A stretch of 64,000 nt of DNA from Diplosphaera chodatii (GCA_032358165.1 JAALGY010000017.1:930001-994000); one strand, 5' to 3'. Positions 1 through 12,409 are shown, counted from the stretch's first letter. Program-made: numbers and translations. Notes: a model not told the origin generated them from the sequence alone.

Positions 1-97
1 CATATTGCGGCCCTGGGCGTGCAGCAGAGGCCACGGGCACCTGCGGTGGCTGAAGGTCAATACCCAACATGCAGCAGTGGGTCGGCGCTCCTTGCGC

Positions 98-3000
98 ATG
101 ATGCCGGAGTGCTCGGACAACACAAGCGATAGCGACTTAGAGATCATTCCATCCACTGTCCAGAGGCGCAGTCACAGGAAGATAGTCCTGTCAGACAGCG
201 AGCCCGACACGCCTTGCACAACACACATGCAGCGGAGCACAGCTGCCATAGTTCAGCATGTGCTCAGCATGCAGCCACTGCCCACTGGGCATGCAAAGTG
301 CCCTCATCCTGCAGACAGGCAGATCTCGCCCACGTCAGGACACCAGCGCGCCATCTCGTCTGCCGCAGCAGCCAGCATCAGATTGCCAAGTCCGCACAGG
401 GCGCATTCTGCAGCTGCACAAGACCTGGCGGCCTGCATGACAGTTCTGCGGCTTGGTCCCTCCGCAGCACTGTCGGCACAGCCAGCGAGTGGCACTGAGA
501 AGCCTTTTGTGCCTTGGCCAGATGTAAGCAGCCCCAGGGTCGGCATGGCTGCCACCAGCACCGATGGCAGCGTTGTGGCAAAGGCACCACCCAGCATGAC
601 GGCCTCGTGCCGCAGCATCAGCGACGGCACTAGCAGCGGCTGTCTCACCTTCAGCAGAACTGTGAAACGGGGCGGTCAGCGGCTGGAGGTCAGCGAGAGC
701 GAATCAGAGCAGGCTACCAGCAGCATGGCAACAGAAGCGAGCTCAGCAGCACGCGCACCAGCTGCGGCCATGCCTGCACAGGCAGTGCGCCGTCTGAGCT
801 TCGCAGCCCCAGACTCGCCCACGTTTCCGGCCAACAGCAAGCAGCTGCTGCTAGCATCGCAGCACAACAAGGCATCAGTTCGCTGGGCAGACGCCCAGCC
901 TGCAATGCCAGCTGATCTGTGCACAGCGCTGCAGCGCCTTCAGCTGGATGATCAGGCTGCAGCGCCAGATGGCATTGTGGACCTGTGTGCGAGCCCCCAG
1001 GCAGATCACGACAGCAGCCCGGGTTCTCCTGAGATTGCATGGGCGGCCACACACACGCCGCGCCGGCGGTTGGCCGTGCTGTCAGACGGCGACGAGTCAG
1101 ATGGCGAACCGGCGCTTGCCGTGCACCCTGCAGCAGATCGTGCGTCGCCGCCCAGTGGTGCAGCCAGTCCCAGTGACTCATCGGAGCCGTTGACAGCCTG
1201 CGACTTCTTGCCGACGCCCTGGCGGTGCACGCCGCCTTGGCAGTTCCCGGCCAGCCGGCCCCAGCCGCGTGGGACACCAGCGACGGCGCCGACTCGGCGG
1301 CAGCCGACTCGGCTGACAACGTCGCCGACGACCCCAGCTGCTGCTACACCATGCCCCGTCACCAGCCCTGTGGCGCCAGACCAGGTGCATGTGGCTGCAC
1401 AGTGCAAAGCTGATGGTTATCATGTGAGCCGAAGCTCGGCGGATCAAGGCCACAGCTGCACCTTGCCTCACCTTGGTGTTTTGCAAGTCCTTATTGCAGG
1501 CGCCGACGCCGCCGTGGATGTCAGGCTACAAGCGCCCGGCAGAGCCGCCGCAGCCCGCCACCCGCCGCAACCTGGCAGCTGTCGAGGCGGCGGCAAAGCC
1601 AGCAGCGCCGCGGCCGCGCAGGGCGAGCGTGCCGCAACCGCCTGAATTCATCACCCTCAGTAGTGATGAGGAAGCAGAGGACGTTGTGTTTACCTCTCCT
1701 GACAGGTGGAATTGCTGAACATGTGGCAAAACAGCAAGAACCCTCCATAGCAGCATTGCTGCTGACTGCATGGTCGCAGTGAGCACTGGCTCGGCGGAGT
1801 GCAGTCTCTCGTGCAAGGCTGTGCTTGACAGTGTGCGCAGGGATCTGCTTGTGCTGACAGACTGGGGTCAAGAGAATGACGGGCCCACAGCTATCGGTAC
1901 ACCTGCATGGCCCTTGCAGCCATACAACCTCTTCACTCCAAAGACTGTGCCACGACCTGCAGGTGCCGAGCAATGTGACCATGCTGCACTGACCCTCATG
2001 CAGGCATCTTCATGTCCGTGCAAGAGTCCATCTGCATCATGCAGTGAGCCACTGTTCTTCGCAGGCCGCGCCATCACAGGGCAGAAGGCCACGGGGCAGA
2101 GGGCCAAGGTGCCATTTGCCCGGCAGCGTGAGGCACTAGCACAGTCGCTGTACCACCAGTGAGTACCTAGAAGTGAACAGCAGCTTGCCTTGAACGCTGA
2201 ACGCTCTTCCATACAGCTGCAGACCAACATCAACTTGAGCGCTGCAGCCACGAGACGCTTGCAGATACACTGCCACTTGCAGGTACAATGCCAAAGTATT
2301 TGGCGGCAAGCTGCCGGTTGATCTGCAGATCACGTGGAGCAAGACGCTGTGCACAACAGCGGGCCTGACACACTACTCTCGCACCGCACCGACTCAGGGA
2401 GGCGGCAACTGGAAGTGCGAACAAGCGTTGCCTTTCTGCATGAATGGGATTGCCAGTTGCCCAATGATGCCACATGTGATGTGCTGTCATTCGCCCACAA
2501 TGCGCCGACAACCAGCACCTCAGCACAGTAGCGCACATGACCAACACGAGCTGTTCCATGGTGCCTGACAGCTCAAGAATTTAGAGGTGGTGGGTGGCAT
2601 TGCAGATACATTGCGCGGGTGGAGCTGTCAGCCAAGGTGGTGGACCGCCTGGAGCGCCTTGAAGCAACGCTGGCGCATGAACTGTGCCATGCCGCCTGCT
2701 GGGTGCTCAATCACAGCGCCAAACCACCGCATGGGCAGGTGCTTCGTGCATCTGTGCTGCCTGCTCGTTGCCAATGGAGCTGTGCCACTGTCGATGCCGT
2801 AGACTTGGACTTGATTGGATTGTCATGTCCAGCAGCGGCAATATTGTGCTGTGGTCCTCAGGCCTTCTATGGCTGGGCAGCAAAGTTCAGGCCGCACTTT
2901 CCGCACGTGCAAATCACCACGCGCCACAGCTACGACATCCAGTATGCCTTCCGCTGGCAGTGCACCAATGCAGCGTGCGCTTCTGTTTCTTTCACAGTCA

Positions 3001-3577
3001 TGTTCCCGGGTCCCATGTTGATGGTTGCTGGTATGCCGCATGCCATTCCTGGCCCACGTTCGCATCATGTTGCTTGCTCCTGACTTAGATGGACTATACA
3101 GAACCCTTACATTGGAACCTGGCAGGTGTGGCAAGGTGTATGGGCGGCACTCCAACTCGCTGGACATCAGCAAGAAGGTGTGTGGGCGATGCCGTGCACG
3201 CCTGCAGCCGCTGGGCCGCTTCAGGCCGGATGGCACGCCTGCCAGAGCGCGGGTCGCTTCTGCTTTCAGCCTCTTCGTGAAGGTGGTCATGCCAAGAAGT
3301 TTCAAGACGGCTGGGCAGCTGCCACCCACTATTTGCACGTCCACGTCCAATGCATGCCCCCTGCTGACATGTGCATGTTCGGCATCAGGACGCCACGTGC
3401 TGCAGTTGCAATCTGCAAAGCAGTGGTTTTCACAATGTGCAGGAGAACTTCGCTGCCACAAAGGCAGCAGCTGGCGCACACACCCCTCACCGAGATGTGA
3501 TGAAGGCAGTCGCAGAGCTGTGGAAACAGCAGAAGCAGACAGGGCAGGCGCCAGAGGTTGCGCCAGCACCAGTCTAG
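98..3577 (+). CDS. GCNA: GCNA/ACRC-like SprT-domain metalloprotease
   Basis: Likely nuclear zinc protease of the GCNA/Spartan type, which removes proteins crosslinked to DNA. Exons that agree in phase are 2065-2158, 2283-2414, 2606-2738, 2862-2974, 3126-3282 and 3443-3577; upstream exons end near 1384 and run 1500-1705, and one linking exon between 1706 and 2064 was not resolved. Seen: the SprT start YNAKVFGGKLP, the catalytic HELCH motif, a Cys/His zinc ribbon (QCTNAAC, YGRHSNSLD, CGRC) and a C-terminal HMG-like tail starting FSLFVKENFAATK. The N-terminal half is a disordered Ser/Asp-rich region with SIM-like patches (KIVLSDSE, LAVLSDGDESD, FITLSSDEE), as in animal GCNA. The ATG at 98 is the first in frame, but the gene may start left of the window. 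Confidence 0.8.
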
Positions 3578-4383
3578 CATAGTTACCGCATAAGGACTGC
3601 GGCACCCTGCCTGCGGCGAGTTAATGGGTGCATGTCCAGCGCCAAGGCGCATACAGCATGTAGCTGTTCACAAGTCCTCTATAGCACTGATTGCGATTGT
3701 GCCTCGGGCGTATTAGTGAGCAAGCCTCGGTACCTCTCTGGCATTTTCTCTGCAGGAGCATTGGGTGACCTCCACCCAACCTGATGCCTGATCACACCAA
3801 GCCTACCGGAAGTCGCCGTGCGTATTGGCAGAACTTGCCGCAACAACACGCCTTCGCTGATCTGGGCCGTTGCTGCACTGTGGGAGAGCACAGGGTAATC
3901 GATCGCACAGTCCGTAATTTGACGTGCCCGATGTGCCACGAAGTGTCAGCCGTGCACTGTTTGCTCAACACGAAGCACGTGCTGCATCACGGCACCGTCT
4001 TGCCTGTTCTGATGACAGCACGATGAGGAGCCACGGCAGGCATGTTTTGCAGATGCCAAGTCGGCAGCAAGGGCTGACCGCAAGGGTTTTAGCACAAGGC
4101 ACACAGCGCAGTCGAGCGGGCCTTGGTGCTTACATCATTCCTTACATTGTAGCATACCGGTCCTGCTCAGCCCTGGATCCTCGCAGTTTCACTGTGCGAG
4201 CAGGTGCATCGGCACAGGCCCAGGCTCTGCCGCCCGCGCCTTGGCGCACAGCCGTGAGGTCAAACCAAAGGCTGTTCATAGGCGTACATCAGCAGATCTC
4301 GGGCACGCGCACGCCGGTAAACTTCAGCAGCAGGCGCAGGCTGGCGGCACGCAGCCTGCCAGCCGGCCTCGCGGCCGTCTGAT
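3578..4383. other. Intergenic, no gene seen
   Basis: No exon with supporting splice sites or family motif was found. The stretch separates the protease gene from the next gene on the same strand and presumably holds the terminator of the first and the promoter of the second. Confidence 0.6.
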
Positions 4384-6621
4384 ATGAGCCTTGCAAGCTC
4401 GTTGAGTTCCGTGGGCTCTGTGGAGGGCTGTGGCGCCTGCGACGGGCCAGCGACGCTGCCAGCCTCGAAGCGTCGCAAGCTGGAGGACTCACAGCACGAG
4501 CCGCTCAGCCCCGCGGCTCCGGATGCCTATGGGAGGGACGAGGAGGGTCAGGACAGTGTTACAGCTCAGGTGCGGCGACTGCTCGCGGTTATCAGCTCAG
4601 CATGCAGCGGTTTGAAACGGCCGGGCGAGGGCGCAGAGCGAGTCGCGCTGCGGCGAGCAGCGCACAGCCTGGCAGACCTCTCCAAAACAGAGGAGAATGT
4701 GGACATCATCGTGGCAGAGGGTGGCATCCAGGTCGTCGTGCCACTGCTGTCCGTGTTTCAGCCGGATGAGCCCCCCAACCTGCGGGAGTTCGTCGTCAAC
4801 AGCAATGGCGGGGAGGAGATCGAGAAGGAGGCGTGCTTCGTGCTGGGTCTGCTGGCCATCAAGCCGGAGCACCAGCACGCCATCGCAGACAGGGGCGCAC
4901 TGCAGGGCCTGGTGGGGCTCCTGAAGCAGCATGTGCCGAGTCGCTGCCCCCCGGGGCCGGGCGCCAGCGTGGCGCGGCGCGCCGCGGATGCCATCACCAA
5001 CCTGGCGCACGAGAATGTCTCGATTAAGTGCAAAGTGCGCGCCGAGGGGGGCGTCCCGCCGCTCGTCGCCCTGCTGGAGTCGTTCGATGCCAAGGTGCAG
5101 CGGGCAGCGGCGGGCGCGCTGCGCACGCTGGCCTTCAAGAATGAGGAGAACAAGAACCTCATCGTGGAGTGCCAGGCGCTGCCGACGCTCATCCAGATGC
5201 TGCGCTCAGACGATGTCGGCATCCACTACGAGGCGGTCGGCGTGATCGGGAACCTGGTGCACTCCAGCCAGCACATCAAGAAGACTGTGCTCCAGGAGGG
5301 CGCTCTGCAGCCCGTCATTGGGCTGCTGAGCAGCAAATGCACAGAGAGCCAGCGGGAGGCGGCGCTGCTGCTGGGGCAGTTTGCCACCACCACAGATGAC
5401 TACAAGGCCAAGATCGTGCAGCGCGGCGCAGTGCCACCGTTGATTGCGATGCTTGGGCAGGGCGACACACAGCTTCGGGAGATGGCAGCCTTTGCTTTGG
5501 GTCGCCTTGCGCAGAATGCTGACAACCAGGCCGGCATCGTGCAGGCCGGTGGGCTGCGGCCGCTGATGGACCTGCTGGAGAGCCGCAATGGGAATCTGCA
5601 GCACAACGCAGCCTTTGCGCTGTATGGCCTGGCAGACAACGAGGACAACATTGCCGACATTGTGCGCGATGGCGGCGTACAGCGGCTGCAGCGTGCGGAC
5701 CTGATTGTGCAGGCGTCCAAGGACTGCGTGCAGAAGACGATCAAGCGCCTGGAGGAGAAGATCACAGGCAAGGTGCTGCACCAGATACTGTACGCGATGT
5801 ACTCGTCAGACCGCGCGGTGCAGCAGCGCGTGGCCACAGCCCTGGCGCGTCTCGCCGCCACAGCAGACCTCAAGACGGCCTTCGTCGACCGGCGGGGGCT
5901 GCAGGTCCTGGTGGATATGCTGACGGACGCCAAGTCCGAGGAACTGCAGCAGGAGGCAGCAGGCGCACTGTTCGAGCTGGCCAAGAAGGCCAATGCGACG
6001 GGGGACCTGCCGGAGCTCGAGCAGCCGGGGCGCAACGTGTTCCTGGGGGAGCAGTACGTCAACAACCCCACGCTCTCGGACGTGACCTTCCTCGTGCAGG
6101 ATCGCAAGTTCTATGCGCACCGCATTGCGCTCCTGGCATCCAGCGAGTGCTTCCGTGCCATGTTCGACGGGCACTACAAGGAGAAGCAGGCCTCTGTCAT
6201 CCCCATCCCAAACATCCGCTTCTGCGTGTTTGAGCGCATGATGCGCTGCATCTACACAGGCAAGGTGGAGGTCCCAGGCGACATTGCGGAGGAGCTGCTG
6301 CAGGCAGCCGACCAGTACATGCTGGAGGGTCTCAAGCGCCTGTGCGAGGTCGCAATCGCTCGCACGCTGTCAGTTGACTCCCTCCCAGCCGCCCAGGAGC
6401 TGGCTGAGAACTACGACGCGCCTCAGCTGGGCAAGGCGTGTGCCCTGTATGCCCTGGAGCACTTCGAGGGCGTGGCAGCTGCAGCAACCACTGCACAGGC
6501 GGGCGGCTTCGACTCGCTGCTGCGGCGGATGGTGACGGTCCTAGAGTCGAGCCTGACCGACACGCTTGTTGCCAATGCCATGGCGCCGGCCGCGCCGCCA
6601 GCACCCGGCCCCACGATGTGA
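4384..6621 (+). CDS. ARIA: ARM-repeat plus BTB protein (ARIA/ABAP1-like), intronless
   Basis: A 745-residue protein in one uninterrupted frame from ATG to TGA. Residues about 25-35 carry the basic nuclear signal SKRRKLED. Residues about 100-545 are armadillo repeats with recurring patterns such as GGIQVVVPLL, GALQGLVGLL and GGLRPLMDLLES. Residues about 560-665 are a B TB domain (SDVTFLVQDRKFYAHR, LLASSECFRAMFDG). This order and length match plant ARIA and ABAP1, which act in abscisic-acid responses and in repressing DNA-replication licensing, probably by linking transcription factors to cullin-3 ligases; that role is inferred from the family. The lack of any intron is odd here, since recognised neighbours have 5 to 30 exons. 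Confidence 0.93.
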   Translation: MSLASSLSSVGSVEGCGACDGPATLPASKRRKLEDSQHEPLSPAAPDAYGRDEEGQDSVTAQVRRLLAVISSACSGLKRPGEGAERVALRRAAHSLADLSKTEENVDIIVAEGGIQVVVPLLSVFQPDEPPNLREFVVNSNGGEEIEKEACFVLGLLAIKPEHQHAIADRGALQGLVGLLKQHVPSRCPPGPGASVARRAADAITNLAHENVSIKCKVRAEGGVPPLVALLESFDAKVQRAAAGALRTLAFKNEENKNLIVECQALPTLIQMLRSDDVGIHYEAVGVIGNLVHSSQHIKKTVLQEGALQPVIGLLSSKCTESQREAALLLGQFATTTDDYKAKIVQRGAVPPLIAMLGQGDTQLREMAAFALGRLAQNADNQAGIVQAGGLRPLMDLLESRNGNLQHNAAFALYGLADNEDNIADIVRDGGVQRLQRADLIVQASKDCVQKTIKRLEEKITGKVLHQILYAMYSSDRAVQQRVATALARLAATADLKTAFVDRRGLQVLVDMLTDAKSEELQQEAAGALFELAKKANATGDLPELEQPGRNVFLGEQYVNNPTLSDVTFLVQDRKFYAHRIALLASSECFRAMFDGHYKEKQASVIPIPNIRFCVFERMMRCIYTGKVEVPGDIAEELLQAADQYMLEGLKRLCEVAIARTLSVDSLPAAQELAENYDAPQLGKACALYALEHFEGVAAAATTAQAGGFDSLLRRMVTVLESSLTDTLVANAMAPAAPPAPGPTM

Positions 6622-7424
6622 CGCGGGTGCCTCTGAGGAACTCTTCAACGGCAGCGCTACTTCATTGCAGGAGCGGACCTCATCAAAAGTTATCACAGTG
6701 AGTGGAGTCAACAGGGCATCCAATGAGACAGTCTGAAGTACCGTATCTGCTTGTGATTTTTTGGGGACATGAGAATAAGGTGGACATCTGCATGATGGTC
6801 TGTTCCATCACAAAGCCCCCTACATGGAACTGTATGCCACACAACCCTTGACGTATGTTGAAGCTGCATAACAGTAGGGTAAATCTTACGGCAGGCGCCC
6901 ATCCAACTGTTGTTGCTACCAAAATGCTCAGCTTTGTGGCGGACTGGCATACGTCACAGGGCTAGCTTTGCTGGCCAAATGCACGTATCATGTTGCTGCA
7001 ACCCTCAAGGCTGTCAGTACGGTATCGTGCAAGACAGCGATGGTACCTCACAACGTCAGTCTCGAAGCTCGATGGCCCCTGGTACTCCTACACCTTAGTG
7101 ACTTGCATGAAGCAACATGAGGCTTTAGCCTTCGCTGCACATACACCTATGCACATGCCAACATGTTTGAAATGAAGTGTTTACACTTATCGTTGCATGC
7201 GAAAACTGAGCACCCATCAACATGACCTGCACAACATGATGGATGAGGCTGATGTCACTTTACCATTCACCTTGGCCCCTGCACCATTACGGTGGGTCAT
7301 TGGTCCTCTGACGCTTGGCCTGCAGCGGTGAATGCTCGCTGCACATACTGTGGAGCTTACCAATTGGATGCCATGGTCTAGTGATGTACATCTGGCAGAG
7401 CGGGAGCGAAGGCACCACACAGAG
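6622..7424. other. Intergenic, no gene seen
   Basis: Lower GC than the flanking coding DNA and only short, unsupported reading frames. It would hold the 3' end of the ARM-BTB gene (+) and, if the next model is right, the 3' end of a convergent minus-strand gene. Confidence 0.5.
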
Positions 7425-8090
7425 TCACAGAGTGCGTGAAGCCAGGTGATCATACCCGCTGCAGCCGCAAGGCAAGCTGCTGTGTTTGGCGGGCCAAGAC
7501 GACCAGGTGGACAGTCTCACTGTGGCCTGCTGCTGCGCCATCAGCAGCGCGCCTTCCAGCCCGTTCGCAAAGCCGCACACCGCCTGCATTATTTACATGC
7601 TGTCATTTGTCTCGAGCAAGTACATTAGCATCAACAGCAACCATGGTGGATGCACATGGTTTTAAATCCAACTTCCCACTCCCCAGTAGACGAAGTGGGC
7701 GTGGCGAGACTTTACCATGGCTTCCGCGTCTATGGGCTGGGATGCGCCAGCAACTGTGGTCGTCGGGCTCTGTGCGTTGCCAGCTGCTGCATCTGCACTG
7801 GGCGGCGCTGCTTCCAGCTGCGAATCATGGGTGACACCAGCTGCAGCTGGCACTGACAGTGCACCAGAGCCCCCACTGCTGCTGCTGACCTGGCCGCCGG
7901 TCATGGGCGGAGGTGGCTGTTGCTGCGGCGGTGTGGTTGGATCATCTTGATTTCCTGCTGCAGCTGCTGGTGCTGCACCATGGACAGCGCTTCCCCGGCT
8001 GCTGTTTTCGTCGGAGTCCTCCAGGATACCCTGCTCAGAAGACGACGACTCCTCGGCGTTCCCTGCTTCATGTGCAGCAGCCTCGGCCAT
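7425..8090 (-). CDS. Hypothetical low-complexity protein
   Basis: Tentative two-exon model, 8090-7716 and 7583-7425, joined in phase 0 across a good gtaaag donor and a gcag acceptor; about 177 residues. The first exon starts at an ATG (MAEAAAHEAGNAEESSSSEQ) and is rich in Ala, Ser, Gln and Pro, so it is probably disordered. The second holds a possible amphipathic helix (FANGLEGALLMAQQQATVRL). No family was recognised. The exon phase agrees, but low-complexity frames arise easily in GC-rich DNA, so this may be non-coding or part of a longer gene with the minus-strand model just upstream. Confidence 0.3.
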
Positions 8091-8901
8091 TGCACTGGTC
8101 GTAAATGTCGGACAATCAATCAAGGCGGTCACGGGAACCAGACCACAACCAGACGATACGAACTGTTGCGTCGATGGTGGAGTCCAGGGACGTCTCAGCA
8201 TGACCCAATAGACAGCTTCAATGTCCACAATGTTGTTGCACACAATGACTTCAGTATCAGTCGCCAGGCAGTCGTCGAGTGCCACTGATTTATTTTGCTG
8301 CGGCAACACCGAAGCTCTGCAGGACGTGCCCGATCGAACCTTACATTAGGTCATACGTAATACGTCAATGGTTGCCGTACGCGCTGTGCATTTGATCACG
8401 ACCAGCGTGGACATGGCTGGCGGCGCCGCTGCTGCCTCAATGTGTGCTCGGCCATATGTAGTACAGAGATACAGGGCACGGCGGGGCGGAAACTAGCCCA
8501 CTCTTCTATGCAGATAAATCGTGAGCAACGCAGATAGTAAGCTCAGCAGAATCCAATCCTATTGCACAGCTAAAGGAATCTCACAAGTCACTCTGCCGCT
8601 ATACTTGCAATCAGCAATGTGCATGCATTCGCAACTAGAGGTGCGCATGAAGGCAGATTTCTGCTAAAGCCGGCCCGTCTCATCGAAGGCACGTTGCAAG
8701 GCTGCGACCAGTTTGACTGCGGATCCTTAGCTGCCAGCACTGCCGGCATCGAAACATGAAGCCGACAGCTGACTGCTGCACACCCTTTGTTACATGTACA
8801 GACAATACCGTTAGTGGGCAGTCAATGTGTCGTGCCCACGGTCGGCACACCATGTCGATCACCAGACCGCTTGTGCTTTGCTGCACATCATCGTGCTCGT
8901 A

Positions 8902-9900
8902 TCAAGAGCGCAGGCGGAGCTGCGCAATCCGACTTGCTGTTTCTGCCACAGACACTGGTCGCTTGTCGACTCTGCCAATCATGATGCCTGGGGTGACGCC
9001 GCCATCCTGCACAGCATGTTTGCGGCAGCGACTCTTGTGTTGGCCTTTCTGCCGTCGCTTCTGCATCCGTCGCACTTCCTGCGTGTTGGATATTCACCCT
9101 AACTCACGTGCCAGTGCACCTTGCATCTGCAATATCAGACAAGCATGCAAGTTTGCTTGCATGCCTTAGAGTTGCTACAGCACATGCCACAGCTGGCATG
9201 ATCCTATGACATTGGGCACAGTCTCTCGATCTGACGCAATCGTGAAGGCGGCACACAGTCAAGGTCCTCATAGCAGCATGCGCGCAACTCGTTGTGCAGC
9301 CAAGCCATCTCACCATGGCAGACTTGGTGTCGGCCGTCATCACAAAGGTCTGGCTGGCCAGGTACTCCTTCATTGCAAGGTCCCGATACTGCATATCATA
9401 CACACACGATCGGTGGTGTACACATGATCAGTACCATTACCACTGCTGCTCGTCGGGATGTTTGTCTGCGGAGAGAGTGACACTGTTAGCACCTGCAGCA
9501 GCAGATTGGTGTAGGACTCGATATGGTTGTGGAGCGCTGGCTGCTGCGCGCCCTCCAGCGATGTCAGCACAGCAGCAAGCTTCGCATCCATGCTGTCCAC
9601 GGCTTCGCGCAGCTGGTCTGCTGGGCCCTCCGTCAACTCACCCTGCTGGTGGTTTGTTGCAGCACTCTGACACGTCTGCAGTGCCTGAGCTGCACCTGTG
9701 CCTGTTGATGGAAGGCTGCCAATGCGGTCCGTTTGGGCCTTTCCTGCTGCGATCTGCGCGTCGGCTTCAGCATGAGCTAAGTACATCGTGACACCCTGAG
9801 CAACTCTGAGACTATCAGCGTCGCCCTTGCTCAGCAGCTGCTGTAGGAAGCCTTCCATAGACCGCACGCGCTCATCTGCCGCATGCATGTTCATAGACAT
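8902..9900 (-). CDS. Hypothetical protein, three exons
   Basis: Exons 9900-9493, 9388-9314 and 9078-8902 join in phase 0 at both introns and give an uninterrupted 219-residue frame from ATG to TGA, which is the main support. The N-terminal part is helical (VRSMEGFLQQLLSKGDADS), then comes an Ala/Gln/Thr-rich stretch, a second helical block (LREAVDSMDAKLAAVLTSL), and a short exon YRDLAMKEYLASQTFVMTAD. The C-terminus is strongly basic (EVRRMQKRRQKGQHKSRCRK), suggesting nucleic-acid binding or nuclear import. A coiled-coil regulator is one reading, but I found no named domain. An upstream exon beyond 9900 is possible because agAT precedes the ATG. Confidence 0.45.
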
Positions 9901-11233
9901 CTGCCTTCTTTTGCGATGCTGATTAAGTAGCCGCCGCCAAGCTGCAGTAGTTACCGCGCCATACTGGCATGGACCATCTCACAGCCAATGGCAGCACAAG
10001 CTCAAGGCATGTGGCTAGCCCTGTGACGCACCGTTCTGATGCCAAGGTGTCAAGTCAACAGTTGTGCCCCTCAGACACAAGTATCTGCATCCACTGTTCA
10101 TTTCATGCGATCGCAAGCTGCAGGCGGGCGGATGGCGCCTCCGGCCTGCGGCCTCCCAACCAAGAATAGTCAACCTGAGTGTCTGCTGAGTCAGCAGACC
10201 TGTAAATATGGCAGCAAGAATACACCCCCTATTCTGTTCCCCCTTGCATTTGGGGCTGCCACAAATGCCTGGCGCTCGCGCGCTCCTCAGTGGCTGAATT
10301 GGCCCATTCCTGGAGCACGGCAAGTGGACCTGGTCTTGTCTGCACTCGCATGCCCCCGCCTCTCTCCCTACGCTGCTCTTCATTCGCCACCCCTCCTCTC
10401 CCTTGCCCATGCCCACACACCAATCCTAAATCAGCATTTCAGAGACACTAGCGCGACGTGCCACGCGATTCAGCATGGCCATGTTAGTAGTAGTGGCGCC
10501 GTAAACCGTGTGGGATGGGCAGCATATGGTGCGGCGCCTCGCGGGGCATTTCCTAACGCCGGAACGATTATACAGTTATCGACCCCCCATCTTGACCTGA
10601 TTTAGCTGCTGCGCCCACCCACTCTCTTCTCTTCCTAAATACTATTCAGGGTTTGATAGTCAGTTGCTCAGCCTCATCGGCCTGCACTTTCGCACACCGC
10701 GGCACACCCTGCTATAACACTTCAAAGTCTGTGAACGTTTGCTTTGCCCGGGGACACTGCGCCTTCCTCGTGAGACACCTTCCTCGGGGTTGCAGGTCAC
10801 ACATTCGACCTTCTGTGGGACGCATCAGTTGGCGCGCCTGACAGAGCTGGCGACTCGTGACAGATACCTCTGTATCATCACAGCCCCGTTATCTTCAGCC
10901 GCATGACTCTGCTGTAGTGCCACTGGCGCTGGAGCTGCGCAGGTGTTCAGGTAGCGAGACACCGCGGCCAGCATTGCCGCTGCACCGGCCGCGACTTGCT
11001 CCAGACGTGCTTATATACTCTTGGGAAGGTGTGATCACAGATCAGCACCGAGTCGGTCACGCTCATATTCGCTGTGAGTGTTGGTCGTGGCTTCAGGCGC
11101 ATGTGTGCCACCATGCAGATCGATCTGGGACCTGGTCTGCAAGGGCACTGCCGACAGCCCGAAATGTGCCCAGGATCACACCAGGTGCATGGGCATTACA
11201 CAATCCATAGCGCAGAGAGAATCTCACAGCCCC
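9901..11233. other. Region without a supported gene
   Basis: Several short frames on both strands, none with agreeing splice sites or a recognisable motif. It includes AT-richer patches around 10,550-10,650. Confidence 0.45.
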
Positions 11234-12064
11234 ATGACGGACGGCATCGGCAGCCTTCCAGCTCTGGCGACATGCGAAGCTCAGGGCATGCAGACCCAGC
11301 AGCGGCCGCTTACCGTTGAAAAGCTGCGCCAGCGGAGCAAGGCCATCGACGCAGAAGCAGAGCGGCTTTACAGCAGATGGGAGGAGCTGTGCCAAGCTGT
11401 AACAGCAAGCAGGCGGAGCTTGATGCGGCGGCGGCAGCCTTACAGGGCATGCAGTACCCAGCACTCGGCAGCTGTCGGCAGTCGTACAGAGATCTGCTAT
11501 GCCAGGTGCCTGTACCAAACTTAGCCTAGGCATGCTGAAACCTGACCGTGAATGGAACCTTTTGCGCACATCTGATACTTAAGTGTGCCGCACAGTATCT
11601 GGACCTCACAGTGGAGGAGTGTCTGACCAGCCACACACTCTGCCTCGTCAGACTAACGGACACCAAGAACAGTCAGGCGCTTCTGGTGAGCTAGCTGTGC
11701 TGCTTACCCTCATAATGTTCATAAATACTTAACAATGGGATCTGCCCATCTGCATGTTGGTGTGCAGGAGGCACGCCTGGCACGTACGCAGCAGCGCAGG
11801 TGCCAGCACAAGCGACGTGCGCCCGTCCGAAGTCAGAACGACGGCAGCAGCATCTCACGGCTTCAGGCGGCAGGATCAGCAAGCACTCAATATCTGTGGG
11901 AGCAGCAGCAAATCGGCTTTCGCAGCTCGTCTGCGCACAGGACAGTAGTGCCACTGGTGCAAAACAGGGCAAGTAGCAACCTCGCCGTCACTTTGCAGAT
12001 CCTCCGATGCAGATCTTGTAGAGCAGAGAAGGTCGTGCCAAGTCACATAGTCAGCTCAGGGTAA
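11234..12064 (+). CDS. Hypothetical helical protein, frame broken once
   Basis: Candidate exons 11234-11505, 11596-11685 and 11768-12064. The first starts at ATG (MTDGIGSLPALATCEAQG) and has a helical stretch (LTVEKLRQRSKAIDAEAERL) that runs to WEELCQA near 11,395. The frame that continues the same helical style (SKQAELDAAAAALQGMQ) is one base out, so a base seems to be missing there. After that, exons two and three join in phase 0. The break could be an assembly error, an unseen micro-intron or a real lesion in a dying gene. No family was recognised. Confidence 0.3.
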
Positions 12065-12409
12065 TCTGGACAGCTGCATCTGTATTACAGCATGCATGTT
12101 GGTTTCATTGTTGGTGCAGAGTCCTGAGGCATTGGAAGCATGGGTGGCAGGGCTGTTGTATGAGGCGTTGCATGTGGCCCTCTTCACATAGGGCGAGGCT
12201 GGGTATCAAAGGTACAAGATGCCCTTAGCAGGAAATGCCTTGTCATGCGTGCACCGTCATCAATGGATGATCAACTTCTGCACCGACCAGTTGTCTAAGT
12301 AGGTAGCATGCAGTATGCAAGCGTCCAAAAGAGCAACGGGACTGAATGTTGCTGTGTTGCTGTGCACACAAAAAAGACAGCCATATCAGATCTGTTGCCC
12401 ATCGTCAAA

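Noticed and set aside
5..97. Protein start at base 5
   Set aside because: The codon is TTG. The first ATG in the frame is at 98.
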